The notes: generated by a model not told the origin, from the letters alone. A stretch of 43,556 bases of DNA from an uncultured Planctomycetaceae bacterium (GCA_903927685.1 CAIYOB010001105.1:1-43556); one strand, 5' to 3'. Counted from the stretch's first letter, positions 14,813-24,391 are shown. Numbers and translations are program-made.

Positions 14813-17752
14813 ATGGACGAACGCGACTGGAAACTCGCCCCGGAGACTGGAGACCTCGAACAGGTCTTCCAGCATCGACTCCAACTGGCGCTGCAAGCGG
14901 GGAATCTGGGGATCTGGGATCTCGATCTGCAGACCGGCGTGTGCTTCTACTCGGATCAGTACAAGCGGATGCTGGGCTACGAGCCAGCGGAGATTCCGGA
15001 CACGGTCGACGCGTTCTTCGGCTTGCTACACCCCGACGACAGCGTGTCGACCCAGGCGCCGTTTGAAGCTCATTTGCGGGGCGAGACGCCGCTGTATCGA
15101 ATGGAATTTCGCCTGCGTCACCGGGACGGCAGTTGGCGCTGGATCCGCAGTCAGGGGCGGGCCGACCGCGATGGGGCGGGCCGAGCCCTGCGGGTATCCG
15201 GCATCCACGTCGACATCACCGAAATCAAGCAGGCGGAGGAGGCCCTACGGAAGAGTGAAGAGCGTCTGCGGTTCCACGTCGAGAACACCACGCTGGCGGT
15301 CGTCGAGTGGGACGCGGAATTCCACGTCACCCGCTGGTCCGGTCAGGCCGAGCGGATGTTCGGTTGGCCCGCCGGGGAGATGCTCGGCAAGCACATTTCC
15401 GACTTGCACATAATCTATCACGAGGACCTGTCCCTGGTGGACGACGTCATGCGGCGGCTGAGCGACGGCGTGACGCGGCAAGTCGTCGGGATGAACCGCA
15501 ACGTGACCAGGGACGGCCGGGTGCTTCACTGCCGGTGGTACAACTCGGTCCTGGCGGACGAACAGGGCCGGATGGAATCGGTCATGTCCCTGGTGGAGGA
15601 TTGCACGGCCGGCGTGCAGGCCGTGCAGTTGCTCCGCGAAGCCAAACGTCTGGCCGAAGAGGCTAATGCGGCCAAGCGCCAGTTCCTGGCCAGCATGAGT
15701 CACGAAATGCGGACGCCGTTGACGGCCATCATCGGCTTTACGGAGCTGTTGGCCGACCGCCATGCGTCCACCGACCAGCAGCGCGAGTACTTGCAGGCCG
15801 CCCAGCGGAATGCCCGGATGTTGCTGACGCTGGTGGACAACGTCCTGGACTTCTCCAAGATCGAAGCCGGCAAGATGGAGGTTGCTCCGCGCGACTGTTC
15901 GCTGCACGAGATCCTGCGGGACGTCGTCGCAGCGACGGAGCTGAACGCGGAGAAAAAGCACTTGCGTCTGGAACTGAACTGCCGCTATCCCCTGCCGGAG
16001 ACGATCCGGACGGACCCTCTGCGTCTGTGGCAGATCCTGGTCAACCTGGTAAGCAACGCCATCAAGTTTACCGAGCGTGGCGGCGTGTGGATCACGGTCA
16101 AATTGGAGGCCGAGGAGCCTGCGGGGAACCGGCTGCGATTCACGGTCGGCGATACCGGCCCGGGGGTCGCTCCGGAGTTTGAGGGTCGCTTATTTGAACC
16201 CTTTGCTCAGGCCGAAGCGGCGCTGGCGCCCGGGGCGGTCGGAGTCGGCTTGGGGCTGCCGATCGCGGCCCGACTGGCGGAACTACTCGGTTCCCGGCTG
16301 GAATTGGATCATCGTTCCGCACAAGGAGCTTCGTTCTCGTTCGCCTTGGATCCGGGCCCGCTGGAAGACCGGCCGATGTTGTGGGCGGCACCGGGGGCAC
16401 AAGCTCAAGCGGCCGACATCCCGTCCCCGCCCGCAGATCGCCTCGAGGGCCGTCTGCTGGTGGCCGAGGATGCAATCGACACCCAGCAACTGTTGCGTGC
16501 CCACCTGCAACACGCCGGCTTGCAGGTCGATGTGGTCGATGACGGCTTGGCCGCCGTGCGGCGCGTGCTGGCCGCGGCCGCTTCCGGTGCGTCCTACGAT
16601 CTGGTTCTGCTAGACCTGCAGATGCCTCACCTGGACGGCTACGAAGCCGCGCGTTTGCTGCGAGCCTCCGCCTGGTCCGGCCCGCTCCTGGCCCTGAGCG
16701 CTCATTCCACCACGGACGACCGCGACCGCTGCCGGGTCGCCGGATTCGACCAGTTCCTGCCGAAGCCGGTCACGCGGGAGCGGCTGCTGGCGGTCGTGCA
16801 GCGGTATCTTCCCGCTCGATCCGGCCGCGCCGGGGAAACCGCGATGGCGGGCGTGTCTGCGCCCGTGGAGCAGGCGGCGGGGGCGCTGGACTCTCGATTC
16901 TCGTCGTCGTCGGTTTCCGCCGCGGCCCCGGCTCGTCCCGGCCTCCCAGCGCAGGCCGCGCCGCCGACCGGCGCTGCCCAGGCAGGGGCTGCCCCCGAGG
17001 CCCCGCAGCAGGCCGAGTGGGACGACCTGCTCGCCCTGTTTGCCAAGCGGCTGCCGCCGCGTCTGGAGCTGCTCGCCCGGGCGCTGAGAGACCAAAACCG
17101 CAAGCAGTTGAGTCAGGCGGCGCATCAGCTGGCCGGCGCCGCCGCTCAATTTGGGTTTCCGCCGCTCGAGGCCGCCGCCCGAGCGTTGGATCGAGGCGCT
17201 GTGGAGCAGGCCCCATGGACCGAGTTGGCGTCGCTGCTGGCTGCCGTGCACGCGGCCGTGCCCGCCAGCCTGAGGACGTCCGCCTCCGCACCGCCCCCCA
17301 GCGCGGCGACACCGCGAGTCAAGTCGGCGAAACGCTCGCGCGTCCTGCTGGCCGACGACGACGCGTTGGTGCGTGCTGCGCTGCGGCTGCTGGTCGATCG
17401 GCTGCCCGACTTTGAGGTCGTGGCCGAAGCGGCCGACGGCCGCGAGGCGCTGGAATGCCTGCGGCAGCACCAGCCCGAAATCGCCTTGATGGATATCGCC
17501 ATGCCGCACCTGGACGGCTTGAACGCGACCGCGCGCGTCGCCGCCGTCGCGCCGCAGACCAAGGTCATCATTCTGTCCGCCCTGGCCGGCCAGGAGACCG
17601 TCCTGCAAGCGTTGCAGGCGGGCGCCGCCGGCTATCTGCTCAAGAACGCCGGGCCAGTCGAGCTGGAGCGCGCACTGTCGTCGGTCGTGCGCGGCGGCAC
17701 GTACTACGGTGTCGGCGTCTCCGAACACGTGCCGGCACAGCCGGCCGGCTAA
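14813..17752 (+). CDS. Hybrid sensor histidine kinase PAS-PAS-HisKA-HATPase-REC-Hpt-REC (979 aa)
   Basis: ATG 14813 is preferred for the AGGA 7 nt upstream; ATG 14795 is possible. No membrane segment is visible, so it is a cytoplasmic sensor. Order: PAS_3-type domain (about 20-140), second PAS (about 150-270), HisKA with H297 in MSHEMRTPLTAIIGF, HATPase with N box NAIKFTERGG and G boxes DTGPGVAP and GVGLGLPIA, REC1 with D601 in LLDLQMPHLDGY, a Hpt-like helical domain with H771 in AAHQLAGAAAQFGFP, and REC2 with D894 in LMDIAMPHLDGL. REC2 looks like a NarL-type receiver (GAAGYLLKNA) up to the linker RGGTYYGVGVSEHV, where a LuxR helix-turn-helix would normally start, and then the protein ends. 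It can run a full phosphorelay internally; the output partner is unknown. Confidence 0.92.
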   Translation: MDERDWKLAPETGDLEQVFQHRLQLALQAGNLGIWDLDLQTGVCFYSDQYKRMLGYEPAEIPDTVDAFFGLLHPDDSVSTQAPFEAHLRGETPLYRMEFRLRHRDGSWRWIRSQGRADRDGAGRALRVSGIHVDITEIKQAEEALRKSEERLRFHVENTTLAVVEWDAEFHVTRWSGQAERMFGWPAGEMLGKHISDLHIIYHEDLSLVDDVMRRLSDGVTRQVVGMNRNVTRDGRVLHCRWYNSVLADEQGRMESVMSLVEDCTAGVQAVQLLREAKRLAEEANAAKRQFLASMSHEMRTPLTAIIGFTELLADRHASTDQQREYLQAAQRNARMLLTLVDNVLDFSKIEAGKMEVAPRDCSLHEILRDVVAATELNAEKKHLRLELNCRYPLPETIRTDPLRLWQILVNLVSNAIKFTERGGVWITVKLEAEEPAGNRLRFTVGDTGPGVAPEFEGRLFEPFAQAEAALAPGAVGVGLGLPIAARLAELLGSRLELDHRSAQGASFSFALDPGPLEDRPMLWAAPGAQAQAADIPSPPADRLEGRLLVAEDAIDTQQLLRAHLQHAGLQVDVVDDGLAAVRRVLAAAASGASYDLVLLDLQMPHLDGYEAARLLRASAWSGPLLALSAHSTTDDRDRCRVAGFDQFLPKPVTRERLLAVVQRYLPARSGRAGETAMAGVSAPVEQAAGALDSRFSSSSVSAAAPARPGLPAQAAPPTGAAQAGAAPEAPQQAEWDDLLALFAKRLPPRLELLARALRDQNRKQLSQAAHQLAGAAAQFGFPPLEAAARALDRGAVEQAPWTELASLLAAVHAAVPASLRTSASAPPPSAATPRVKSAKRSRVLLADDDALVRAALRLLVDRLPDFEVVAEAADGREALECLRQHQPEIALMDIAMPHLDGLNATARVAAVAPQTKVIILSALAGQETVLQALQAGAAGYLLKNAGPVELERALSSVVRGGTYYGVGVSEHVPAQPAG

Positions 17753-17796
17753 ACGGGTGATTCACGGCTTGGATCGCAGCCGCCCGCCAAGGCCGC

Positions 17797-17821
17797 GACC
17801 GCGAAGCGAGCGGGCGCGGTC
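17797..17821. terminator. Hairpin between convergent genes
   Basis: GACCGCG (17797-17803) pairs with CGCGGTC (17815-17821) around 11 nt, directly beside the stop of the DUF6807 gene and 45 nt after the kinase stop. It could serve both strands; there is no T-run. Confidence 0.4.
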
Positions 17822-17822
17822 C

Positions 17823-19097
17823 TCACCGCGCTTCCCAACGGGCCTGGGCGCCGGCGGTGAAGGCCGCATAGCGGGCTTTCAGCTGGTCGACGTCGGCCGG
17901 GCCGCGATGCAGCCACAGCCGGTACGGCAGCCGGTGCGGCTGACCGGGTTCGTACTGGCGGGCGTTGACGCCCGGCCAGCCAATGCACAGCGGGCCGTAA
18001 TGTCGCGTCAGCCAGGTCGGCGGAAAGTTCGGATGCTGCGGATGGACGAACACCGCACCGCCGCTACGGTGCGGAGCCCCGGGGATCTGCGTCGTCAGGT
18101 CGGCCCATTCCAGCGGTGTCTCCAACAAGTCTGCGGTCGTCTGGCCAGCGGGGACCGTGATTGTGGCCTCGGCCTCGCGCTGCACGGCGAACCGCACGGT
18201 CAGCCCGCCATAGCTCTTGCCACCCGCACCCTGCAGCGACAGCGGCACGACCGGAATCAGGTAGATTTCCAGATCCAGCGACCGCTCGCCCTCGCCCGCG
18301 CGAAAGGCCCGCAGCCAGACGCGCTCGGTCGCCACCTGGCGGTCGCCGACGAACCAGCCGTTTTCGATGCCGATCACGGCCGCCACCGGGCCGGCCTGCT
18401 GGTCCAGCCAGCGGACAAACCGCTGCTCGATGCCGGCGTTGGTCCACAGATCGTACTCCTTGCCATCGACGGTCACGTGCGGCCAGGCCCAGAAGGCGCC
18501 GTGATGATGGTAATGATCCTTGGGAAAATCGTCCGTCAGGATTTCCCCGTCCAGGCCCCAGAGCGGATGCAGATAACAGCCGCGGTGTCGCCGCTGGTCG
18601 CTTGCCGGCACGTTCTCGCCGGTGATCGTCCCGTAGTTGTACGCAAGCACGGGCTTCTCCTGCTCCGTGAGCTGCAGCGTTCTGTCGTTCACCGTGGCCA
18701 GCTGGAACGGACTGGCCGCGGTGCCGGCCGCGGTACCGACCAGCCGGAACTGCCGCTCGGCCGGCGGTTCCGGTACCGCCGGAATCACGGCCAGCACTTG
18801 CCCACCGCCAGCCGCGACCGTGCCGTCCGGGGCCACGCGCGGAGCGACCTGGACGGGGACACGCACGTCCGAGTTCACTTCCGCCAACTCCCAACCGGCG
18901 GCTGGATCAATCTCGGACTCGGGCCAGTCGACCGCCACCGTCACAGGCAGCTTCGCTCCCGGCACGCACAGCACGGGGCCGTCGCCGGCTTGCGCGGTGG
19001 CCACAGCGGCGAAGCCCAGCAGGAATGCCGGAAGCGACCTCAGGAACCGAGGCCGGGTGAGGGACTGCGAACGCAGGGACTCGCGGGCGGAATTCAA
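17823..19097 (-). CDS. Secreted DUF6807 / PmoA-like family protein (424 aa)
   Basis: The start is TTG 19097, supported by AGGAG 6-9 nt upstream; no better ATG precedes the signal sequence (FLRSLPAFLLGFAAVATAQA, about residues 18-37). The diagnostic block is RGCYLHPLWGLDGEILTDDF followed by KDHYHHHGAFWAW (about residues 170-205), the hallmark of the family once labelled PmoA-like and now DUF6807. The C-terminus has a second conserved aromatic block (WPGVNARQYEPGQPHRLPYRLWLHRG). Function is unproven; in planctomycetes these proteins accompany oxidoreductases and glycosidases. It is the last gene of a probable tgpA-GH2-DUF6807 operon, 84 nt after the GH2 gene. Confidence 0.88.
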   Translation of the reverse strand: MNSARESLRSQSLTRPRFLRSLPAFLLGFAAVATAQAGDGPVLCVPGAKLPVTVAVDWPESEIDPAAGWELAEVNSDVRVPVQVAPRVAPDGTVAAGGGQVLAVIPAVPEPPAERQFRLVGTAAGTAASPFQLATVNDRTLQLTEQEKPVLAYNYGTITGENVPASDQRRHRGCYLHPLWGLDGEILTDDFPKDHYHHHGAFWAWPHVTVDGKEYDLWTNAGIEQRFVRWLDQQAGPVAAVIGIENGWFVGDRQVATERVWLRAFRAGEGERSLDLEIYLIPVVPLSLQGAGGKSYGGLTVRFAVQREAEATITVPAGQTTADLLETPLEWADLTTQIPGAPHRSGGAVFVHPQHPNFPPTWLTRHYGPLCIGWPGVNARQYEPGQPHRLPYRLWLHRGPADVDQLKARYAAFTAGAQARWEAR

Positions 19098-19181
19098 GGG
19101 TGTTCTCCTGTGATTCAGATAGGGATGGTGTCCAACATTTCGATCGAGCTGCCGCCCTGGCGGTCGGCAGTCCCAGCGCGC

Positions 19182-21758
19182 CTACCGCGGCGCGACCGGC
19201 CCGTAGACCTGCAGTTCCCACAGGGAAAACCCGTGCGGGGTGGCGCGGCGGTCGCCGCGGAATCGTACGTACCGGGCGGTAACGGGTGCGAAGCGGATTT
19301 GCTCTTCGCCGCCTTGGCCCGCCTCGGTCCGCCAGACTTCGTTCCACTGCGCCCCGTCGGCCGAGACTTCGATGGCGTATGCCTGGCCGTGCGCCCGCTC
19401 CCACGCCAGCGTCACGCAAGCCACGGAGCGCGGTTCGCCAAGGTCGACTTCGAGCCACTGGTTGTCCGCAAAGTCGGAGGACCAACGGGTGTCGCTGCGC
19501 CCGTCGACCGCCAGCGGGGCAGGAAAGTAGCCTTGGGCGTTGCGGATCTGCGAAGACGCTTTCACCGGCCGATCCAGGCCCAGGTTGACGGGGATTTCTG
19601 CACAGCGGATGTCGCGCCAACTGCGCACCGGCGGTTGATTCGGCCCGCTGAGTTCCGCGACCAGTTGCAGGGCGGCGTCCTGGTCCGGAAATGGCACCTC
19701 GAACGGGATGGCAGCCACATCCAGCGCCGCGGCGCTGCCGGACTGGTTCTGTTCCCAAACCACCTGGCCGTCGCGGAGCATGCGCAGCGTGACGGAACCC
19801 TGCCAGGCGGCATCCAAGTCGTTGACGACGCGGACGGACACCGGGACGGCGGAGCCCTTCGCGACACGCTGTTGCCAGAAGTCAAGCACCACGCCAACGG
19901 GGGCAAACGCATCACGGACGTATTGAAAGAAGTGCGGTTCGTACTCGAGGCTCCGCACGTCGACGAAATTGTCACTGGTCTGGCCGTCGGGACGCGAGTA
20001 GCCCAAGCCGCAGAAATGCAGGACGCCGGCGCACCGGCGCCGAACCCGCCAGAACTCGGTCATCGCGGCCAGCGTGCGGGCGTAATACTGCCGCCGCTGG
20101 TCGATCGTCGCGTTCTCGCCCAACAGGCGTTTGTACACGTCGACGGTCAGCGTCGGCAGAGAACCGTCGCGATTGATCCACAGCCAGCCGTACTCGTTGA
20201 TCAGGTACGGCGGCCCAGCGCCCTGCCGCGGGCCGTTGTCCGGGATGCCGTCCTCGCGGGTGAAATCGGACAGGCGAAAGCCCGGGCGGTTGGCTCGGTA
20301 GGGATGGCCTTCCGAGATGTCGCCGGGCCGCTGGGGAGTGCCCCAGCCATTATCCCAAGGCCGCCGCGACAGATCCTGCTCGCGCACCAGGCCGATCGCC
20401 TGGGCGATGACGCGATCGTTGGAGGTCTCGTTCTGGGCGTCCCAGATGACCACGCAGGGATGGTTCCAACGTTCCCGCATCCACTCGGTGTATTCGACCG
20501 CCAGGTCCGCCGGCGTGATCTCGGCCGGCCAGCCGTCTTTCGCGCGGCTGTACCAGATCGGGAATTCGTCCTGGATCAGGATGCCTTCCTCATCCGCGAT
20601 CTCATACCACATCTCCGGCGGAAAACCGATGCAGTACCGCAGACTGTTCCAGTGCATCTCCTTGAAGCGGCGGTGCAGGCTGCGGACCCAGTTCCGATCC
20701 CAGGGCAACTCCTGTCGCTCGGCGTCCTCGAAGAAGCGGTAGATGCAGACGTTCGAGCCGCGCAAGTAGTACGGGCGGCCGTTCAGCAACGCGCGGCCGC
20801 TGGCCGGATCGGTCGCGAACGTGCGCAGGCCGAAACGCGTGCGCGCGACGTCGCCGCCGGTGTCCACCTCCAAGTCGTACAGGAACGGATCTTCCGGCGT
20901 CCAGCAGTGGGCCTCGCGGATGGGGATCGTCAGCTCGACGGTCCCGTGGATGGCGTCTGCGGCAAGCGCGTTGTCACGGTCTGCTTGGCCCACAATCCGG
21001 CCGGATTTCGCCTCGCGGACCAGGGCTTTGACTCGCAGGGGACTTGACGCCGCCTCGGCTCGGGCCAATTCGATCACCGCCGTGACCGCCTGACGCTGAA
21101 CATCCGGGACAGTCTGCACGTTGACCACGCGGGGTGTACCGCACAGGATCAGCTCGACCGAGTCGTAGATCCCCGGGATGTAGCGGCTCTTTTCGTTATC
21201 CCAGCCATCCGTCAGGTTGGGCGGCACTTGCGCCAGCGACGCGCCGACGCGGATCAGCAGTTCGTTCTCTTCTCCGGCGGGCTTGAGCAGGGCGCGCACG
21301 TCGAACCAGCCGGGCGTAAAGCACGGGCCGTGTTCGCCGGCCAGCTGTCCGTTCACGTAGACCCGCATGCCGTAGCGGGCCTTGTGCACCTTGAGCAGCG
21401 CCGCCGCCGGCACGGGCTGGTCGAGCTGGAATGTGCGGCGATACCAGAAGGCTTCGCGGCGCGGGTCCGCGGGCCGCAGCCAGGGGCTGCCGCGATCGTT
21501 CAGCGAGACCGTCGAACCGGGCGACTCGAAGGCCGGCGAAGCCATGTCGGCCAGCCCGGGTACCGGCACCGTGTGCGGATATGCCGTCGGTGGTTGGGCT
21601 AGCGAGCCCTCGGCGATCTGCCACACGCCGTCCAGGCACAGCACGCGGCGCTCGCCGGCGCGGACCCGGCTGGCGGACGTTGCCAGGACGAAGAGGATCA
21701 CAAGCAGCGTCCAACTGCGGGAGACGGAAAGCCGAGCTACGGAACGGGCGAGTGGCAT
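19182..21758 (-). CDS. Secreted glycoside hydrolase family 2 enzyme with C-terminal F5/8-type C (CBM32-like) domain (858 aa)
   Basis: ATG 21758 is used over an upstream GTG because the signal peptide (SWTLLVILFVLATSASRVRA) then lies near the N-terminus. The GH2 layout is clear: N-terminal jelly roll with RRTFQLDQ and MRVYVNGQLAGEH, an Ig-like middle domain, and a TIM barrel with acid/base E444 in IWDAQNETSND and nucleophile E522 in LINEYGWLW. Residues about 733-858 form a discoidin-like carbohydrate-binding domain (NLGLDRPVKASSQ; DTRWSSDFADNQWLEVDLGE; ARYVRFRGD). GH2 covers beta-galactosidase, beta-glucuronidase and beta-mannosidase; which one cannot be read by eye. The enzyme acts outside the cytoplasm. 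It starts 54 nt after the TgpA-like gene and is probably cotranscribed with it. Confidence 0.93.
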   Translation of the reverse strand: MPLARSVARLSVSRSWTLLVILFVLATSASRVRAGERRVLCLDGVWQIAEGSLAQPPTAYPHTVPVPGLADMASPAFESPGSTVSLNDRGSPWLRPADPRREAFWYRRTFQLDQPVPAAALLKVHKARYGMRVYVNGQLAGEHGPCFTPGWFDVRALLKPAGEENELLIRVGASLAQVPPNLTDGWDNEKSRYIPGIYDSVELILCGTPRVVNVQTVPDVQRQAVTAVIELARAEAASSPLRVKALVREAKSGRIVGQADRDNALAADAIHGTVELTIPIREAHCWTPEDPFLYDLEVDTGGDVARTRFGLRTFATDPASGRALLNGRPYYLRGSNVCIYRFFEDAERQELPWDRNWVRSLHRRFKEMHWNSLRYCIGFPPEMWYEIADEEGILIQDEFPIWYSRAKDGWPAEITPADLAVEYTEWMRERWNHPCVVIWDAQNETSNDRVIAQAIGLVREQDLSRRPWDNGWGTPQRPGDISEGHPYRANRPGFRLSDFTREDGIPDNGPRQGAGPPYLINEYGWLWINRDGSLPTLTVDVYKRLLGENATIDQRRQYYARTLAAMTEFWRVRRRCAGVLHFCGLGYSRPDGQTSDNFVDVRSLEYEPHFFQYVRDAFAPVGVVLDFWQQRVAKGSAVPVSVRVVNDLDAAWQGSVTLRMLRDGQVVWEQNQSGSAAALDVAAIPFEVPFPDQDAALQLVAELSGPNQPPVRSWRDIRCAEIPVNLGLDRPVKASSQIRNAQGYFPAPLAVDGRSDTRWSSDFADNQWLEVDLGEPRSVACVTLAWERAHGQAYAIEVSADGAQWNEVWRTEAGQGGEEQIRFAPVTARYVRFRGDRRATPHGFSLWELQVYGPVAPR

Positions 21759-21812
21759 GGTCAGCGGGCCTTTCGCGGAGAGTGAGATTCTGCGCAACAC
21801 TCGGAACAGCGC

Positions 21813-24260
21813 CTAACCGCCGGCGCTGTCGCCTATCATGCCGCCTCGAACGGCCTGCTGCAACTGGCGCAGGTTGGTTTCCACGGACTCGGCTTGGGCG
21901 GCGGGCAATGAGCCGCCACCGAAGCGGACCTGGTAGAACGCGCGGACGATCTCGCCGGTCCACTGGATAATCCGGAGTTCTCCGCTGGCGGACGCCAGTC
22001 GCTGGGCGGCCTGCTCGGCAAATTCGCGCGGCGTCTGCGACGGCGGACGCCGCTGACCGCAGCGGGCCAACAGGCTCTCGAACGTGAGGTAGAACGCGAT
22101 CGGCGGTTTCCCGTCGCCGCCGGCGGGCTTGGCCGCGGTGCGCTGTTGGTGCTCGCCGCCCCGCCCCGGCCTGCGCTTGGCCACCCACAGCATCCACGCG
22201 CCGCCGCTCACGAGCACGGCCACGACGGCCAGAGCGAACACGCCCAACATGACGCGCATGGCCGGCTGCACGTCGGCATCCTCCCAACGCAGGGGAGTGG
22301 ACAGGTCGCCAGCCGCCTGGCGGACCCGGCGGACCAGCGGCTGGTACAGCACCTCGCGCTGCCGCGCGCCGCTCATCGACAACACATGATCGCGCCAGAA
22401 CGAGTGCAGCAGACTGAGCCAGTCCTGGACCTGGGACGCCACGCCGCCGGATGTCCCGAACGAGGCCGGCGTCGGGTCCAGACGCAGCCAGGCGCCGTGC
22501 GACCAATCCGAGATCCCATCCTCGCGGACAGCGCCGGTCGGCAGCCGATCGGCCGGAATGAACGCCTCGACCCACGCATGGGCGTTCGCCTGCCGGACGC
22601 GATAGGTCTGGCTGGACTGGCTGAAGCTGTCAGCGCGGAAGCCCACGACCAGCCGGGACGGGATGCCCTGACTGCGGAGCATCAGCGTCAGCGCGCTGGC
22701 AAAGTACTCGCAGTTCCCTTCCGGGTGCAGAGTCACAAAGTCCTCCATCGGGTCAGCGGCTGAGCCGCGCGGCGTCTGCTCGTACGCGTAACGGAAGCGG
22801 CCGGAGGCGAGGAATTGACGCTGCAGCCAGCGGGCGCGCGCGGTGGGATCCGTGGCGGGGATCTGCGATTCGCCGAGCCAGGTTCGCGCCAGCCGGGCCA
22901 GGCCGGGCAACGCGTCTTGCGGCCAGTTCAAATGGACGACTTCGTCGATCGGAGACTCACACGGCGTCCAAGCCGATTGGGCGCCGTCTTGAAAGGCGGT
23001 CGTCGCAACCTCGAACGAGAAGCTGCGGCCCAGCAGCTCGCGCGGCCGGCGGAGGCGTTCAAATCGCGAGTCGAACCGCACGGGAGGATTGTCGCCGATC
23101 AGCAGGAACGGCCAGACACAAAACAACTCGGGCCGCTCCGAGGGTTCGACGGTGACTTGCTGCCGCACCAGGAGCTTCGCGTCCAGGGGTTGTTCGGACT
23201 CCAGGGAACGCAGCCGTCGCGGCTCTCCCGGCTGCAGCTCCCAATCGCCCTGGCGATAGTCCGTCAGCAGCGAACCGCGGAGGTAGATGCTGCCGCGGGG
23301 CCGATAGGGCTGCTGGCCGCTGGCGTCGGTCAAGGTGAACTCGAAGACCATCCGCTGGTCTTCGGACAGCGTCCCCAGTTCGCCCAACCGGACGCGGTCG
23401 GTAAAGCCGGTCATGCGCATCGGCGGAGTGCGTCCGGGCCGCCAAGGCAGATCGCTCAGCGGCGGCAGTTCGATCTCGACTCGACCGAACCGCGGGGCCA
23501 GGCAGAACAGGACGATCGCCACGGCAAAAGCGCCGACCGTCATCCGGCCCATTCGCCACCAGAACGGCCGACCCAGCGCCGCCGCAAGCGACGCTCCCGA
23601 AGGGCCGGCTTGCCAGTGAGGATGCGCGCCCTGCTGGAGCCGGCGGGCCGTCCGCCGTTCGGGAAACCGCAGGAACAGGGCCATCGGCCCCACGATCAGC
23701 GTCGAGACGGCGATGCCCAGCAGCCGCCACCAACTGCCGCGAACGCGGCCCGCCCCCGTGGCGGACGGCTCGTCAGACTCGGGACCGCCCGTGGCCAGCC
23801 GTTCGTTCTCCAGGCAGATCAGGGCCAGCGTCGAGAAGCCGAGCAGGCAGTAGCCGGCCAAGCCCAAGGCGAACAGGGGCGACTGAACCAGGGCCGTCGA
23901 GAGAAACACCGTCAGCAGGCTCAGACTGAGCAGATCCCACCGCGTGCGCGGAGTCTTGGCCTCGAACCACAGCACCGCCTGCAGCCCGCCAAAGGCATGG
24001 CTGAGCACGACGACTTCACCCGTGCCGTAGGCGTACGCGTACCGCCAGGCGCTGGAGATGGCGATCACGAAAATCAGTCCGTTGACCGCCCAGGTGGGCA
24101 GCCGGAACCGCAGCCGGCCGGCGACCTGCCACGTCGCCAAGCCGGCGGCCGCCAGCAGGCCCAGCGGCAGCAGCGGCGACGACTCGCCCATGCCGAACAG
24201 CACGCCGCCGAGCACCGAGAGGGCGGCGATCTGGAGTTCGATCCTCCGCCCCAGACTCAT
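21813..24260 (-). CDS. TgpA-like membrane transglutaminase (DUF3488-transglutaminase-DUF4129 type, 815 aa)
   Basis: ATG 24260 has GGAGG about 7 nt upstream. The N-terminal third carries several membrane helices (LSVLGGVLFGMG; LPLGLLAAAGLATW; FALGLAGYCLLGFSTLALI; MTVGAFAVAIVLFCLAP), as in DUF3488. The extracytoplasmic transglutaminase core has C517 in PEGNCEYFASALTLMLRSQG, H561 in ANAHAWVEAF and D595 in WLRLDPTP, the complete Cys-His-Asp triad. A last helix (VMLGVFALAVVAVLVSGGA) is followed by a soluble tail like DUF4129. In planctomycetes such genes commonly follow a MoxR ATPase and DUF58 protein; neither is beside it here, as the gene upstream is divergent. Substrate unknown. Confidence 0.93.
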   Translation of the reverse strand: MSLGRRIELQIAALSVLGGVLFGMGESSPLLPLGLLAAAGLATWQVAGRLRFRLPTWAVNGLIFVIAISSAWRYAYAYGTGEVVVLSHAFGGLQAVLWFEAKTPRTRWDLLSLSLLTVFLSTALVQSPLFALGLAGYCLLGFSTLALICLENERLATGGPESDEPSATGAGRVRGSWWRLLGIAVSTLIVGPMALFLRFPERRTARRLQQGAHPHWQAGPSGASLAAALGRPFWWRMGRMTVGAFAVAIVLFCLAPRFGRVEIELPPLSDLPWRPGRTPPMRMTGFTDRVRLGELGTLSEDQRMVFEFTLTDASGQQPYRPRGSIYLRGSLLTDYRQGDWELQPGEPRRLRSLESEQPLDAKLLVRQQVTVEPSERPELFCVWPFLLIGDNPPVRFDSRFERLRRPRELLGRSFSFEVATTAFQDGAQSAWTPCESPIDEVVHLNWPQDALPGLARLARTWLGESQIPATDPTARARWLQRQFLASGRFRYAYEQTPRGSAADPMEDFVTLHPEGNCEYFASALTLMLRSQGIPSRLVVGFRADSFSQSSQTYRVRQANAHAWVEAFIPADRLPTGAVREDGISDWSHGAWLRLDPTPASFGTSGGVASQVQDWLSLLHSFWRDHVLSMSGARQREVLYQPLVRRVRQAAGDLSTPLRWEDADVQPAMRVMLGVFALAVVAVLVSGGAWMLWVAKRRPGRGGEHQQRTAAKPAGGDGKPPIAFYLTFESLLARCGQRRPPSQTPREFAEQAAQRLASASGELRIIQWTGEIVRAFYQVRFGGGSLPAAQAESVETNLRQLQQAVRGGMIGDSAGG

Positions 24261-24328
24261 CGCGTCGCCTCCGCCGGATCGAATTGACTGCTGGAGAATT
24301 CCCTGACCACCAGGGCCCGACAGTTGGG

Positions 24329-24357
24329 AGTCTAGCCGGGTAAGCCGGGACAAACAA
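24329..24357 (-). promoter_or_regulatory. Candidate promoter for the tgpA-GH2-DUF6807 operon
   Basis: On the minus strand TTGTTT (24357-24352) and TAGACT (24334-24329) are 17 nt apart, about 70 nt upstream of the start at 24260. Moderate consensus match. Confidence 0.4.
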
Positions 24358-24364
24358 GGGCGCG

Positions 24365-24391
24365 AGGGAAAATGCCGCCAGGGAAAATGCC
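24365..24391 (+). repeat. 12-bp direct repeat in divergent gap
   Basis: AGGGAAAATGCC is present twice without change (24365-24376 and 24380-24391), just upstream of the candidate minus-strand promoter and between two divergent genes for exported proteins. Confidence 0.6.

Noticed and set aside
17709..21047. A continuous 1112-codon open frame on the plus strand, antisense to the DUF6807 and GH2 genes
   Set aside because: It shows no family motif and is rich in Arg, Pro, Gln and Val. The opposite strand has complete GH2 and DUF6807 signatures. It is a GC-rich shadow frame.
22815..24287. A 490-codon plus-strand frame antisense to the TgpA-like gene
   Set aside because: The minus strand encodes the full transglutaminase triad; this frame has low-complexity Arg/Gln sequence.
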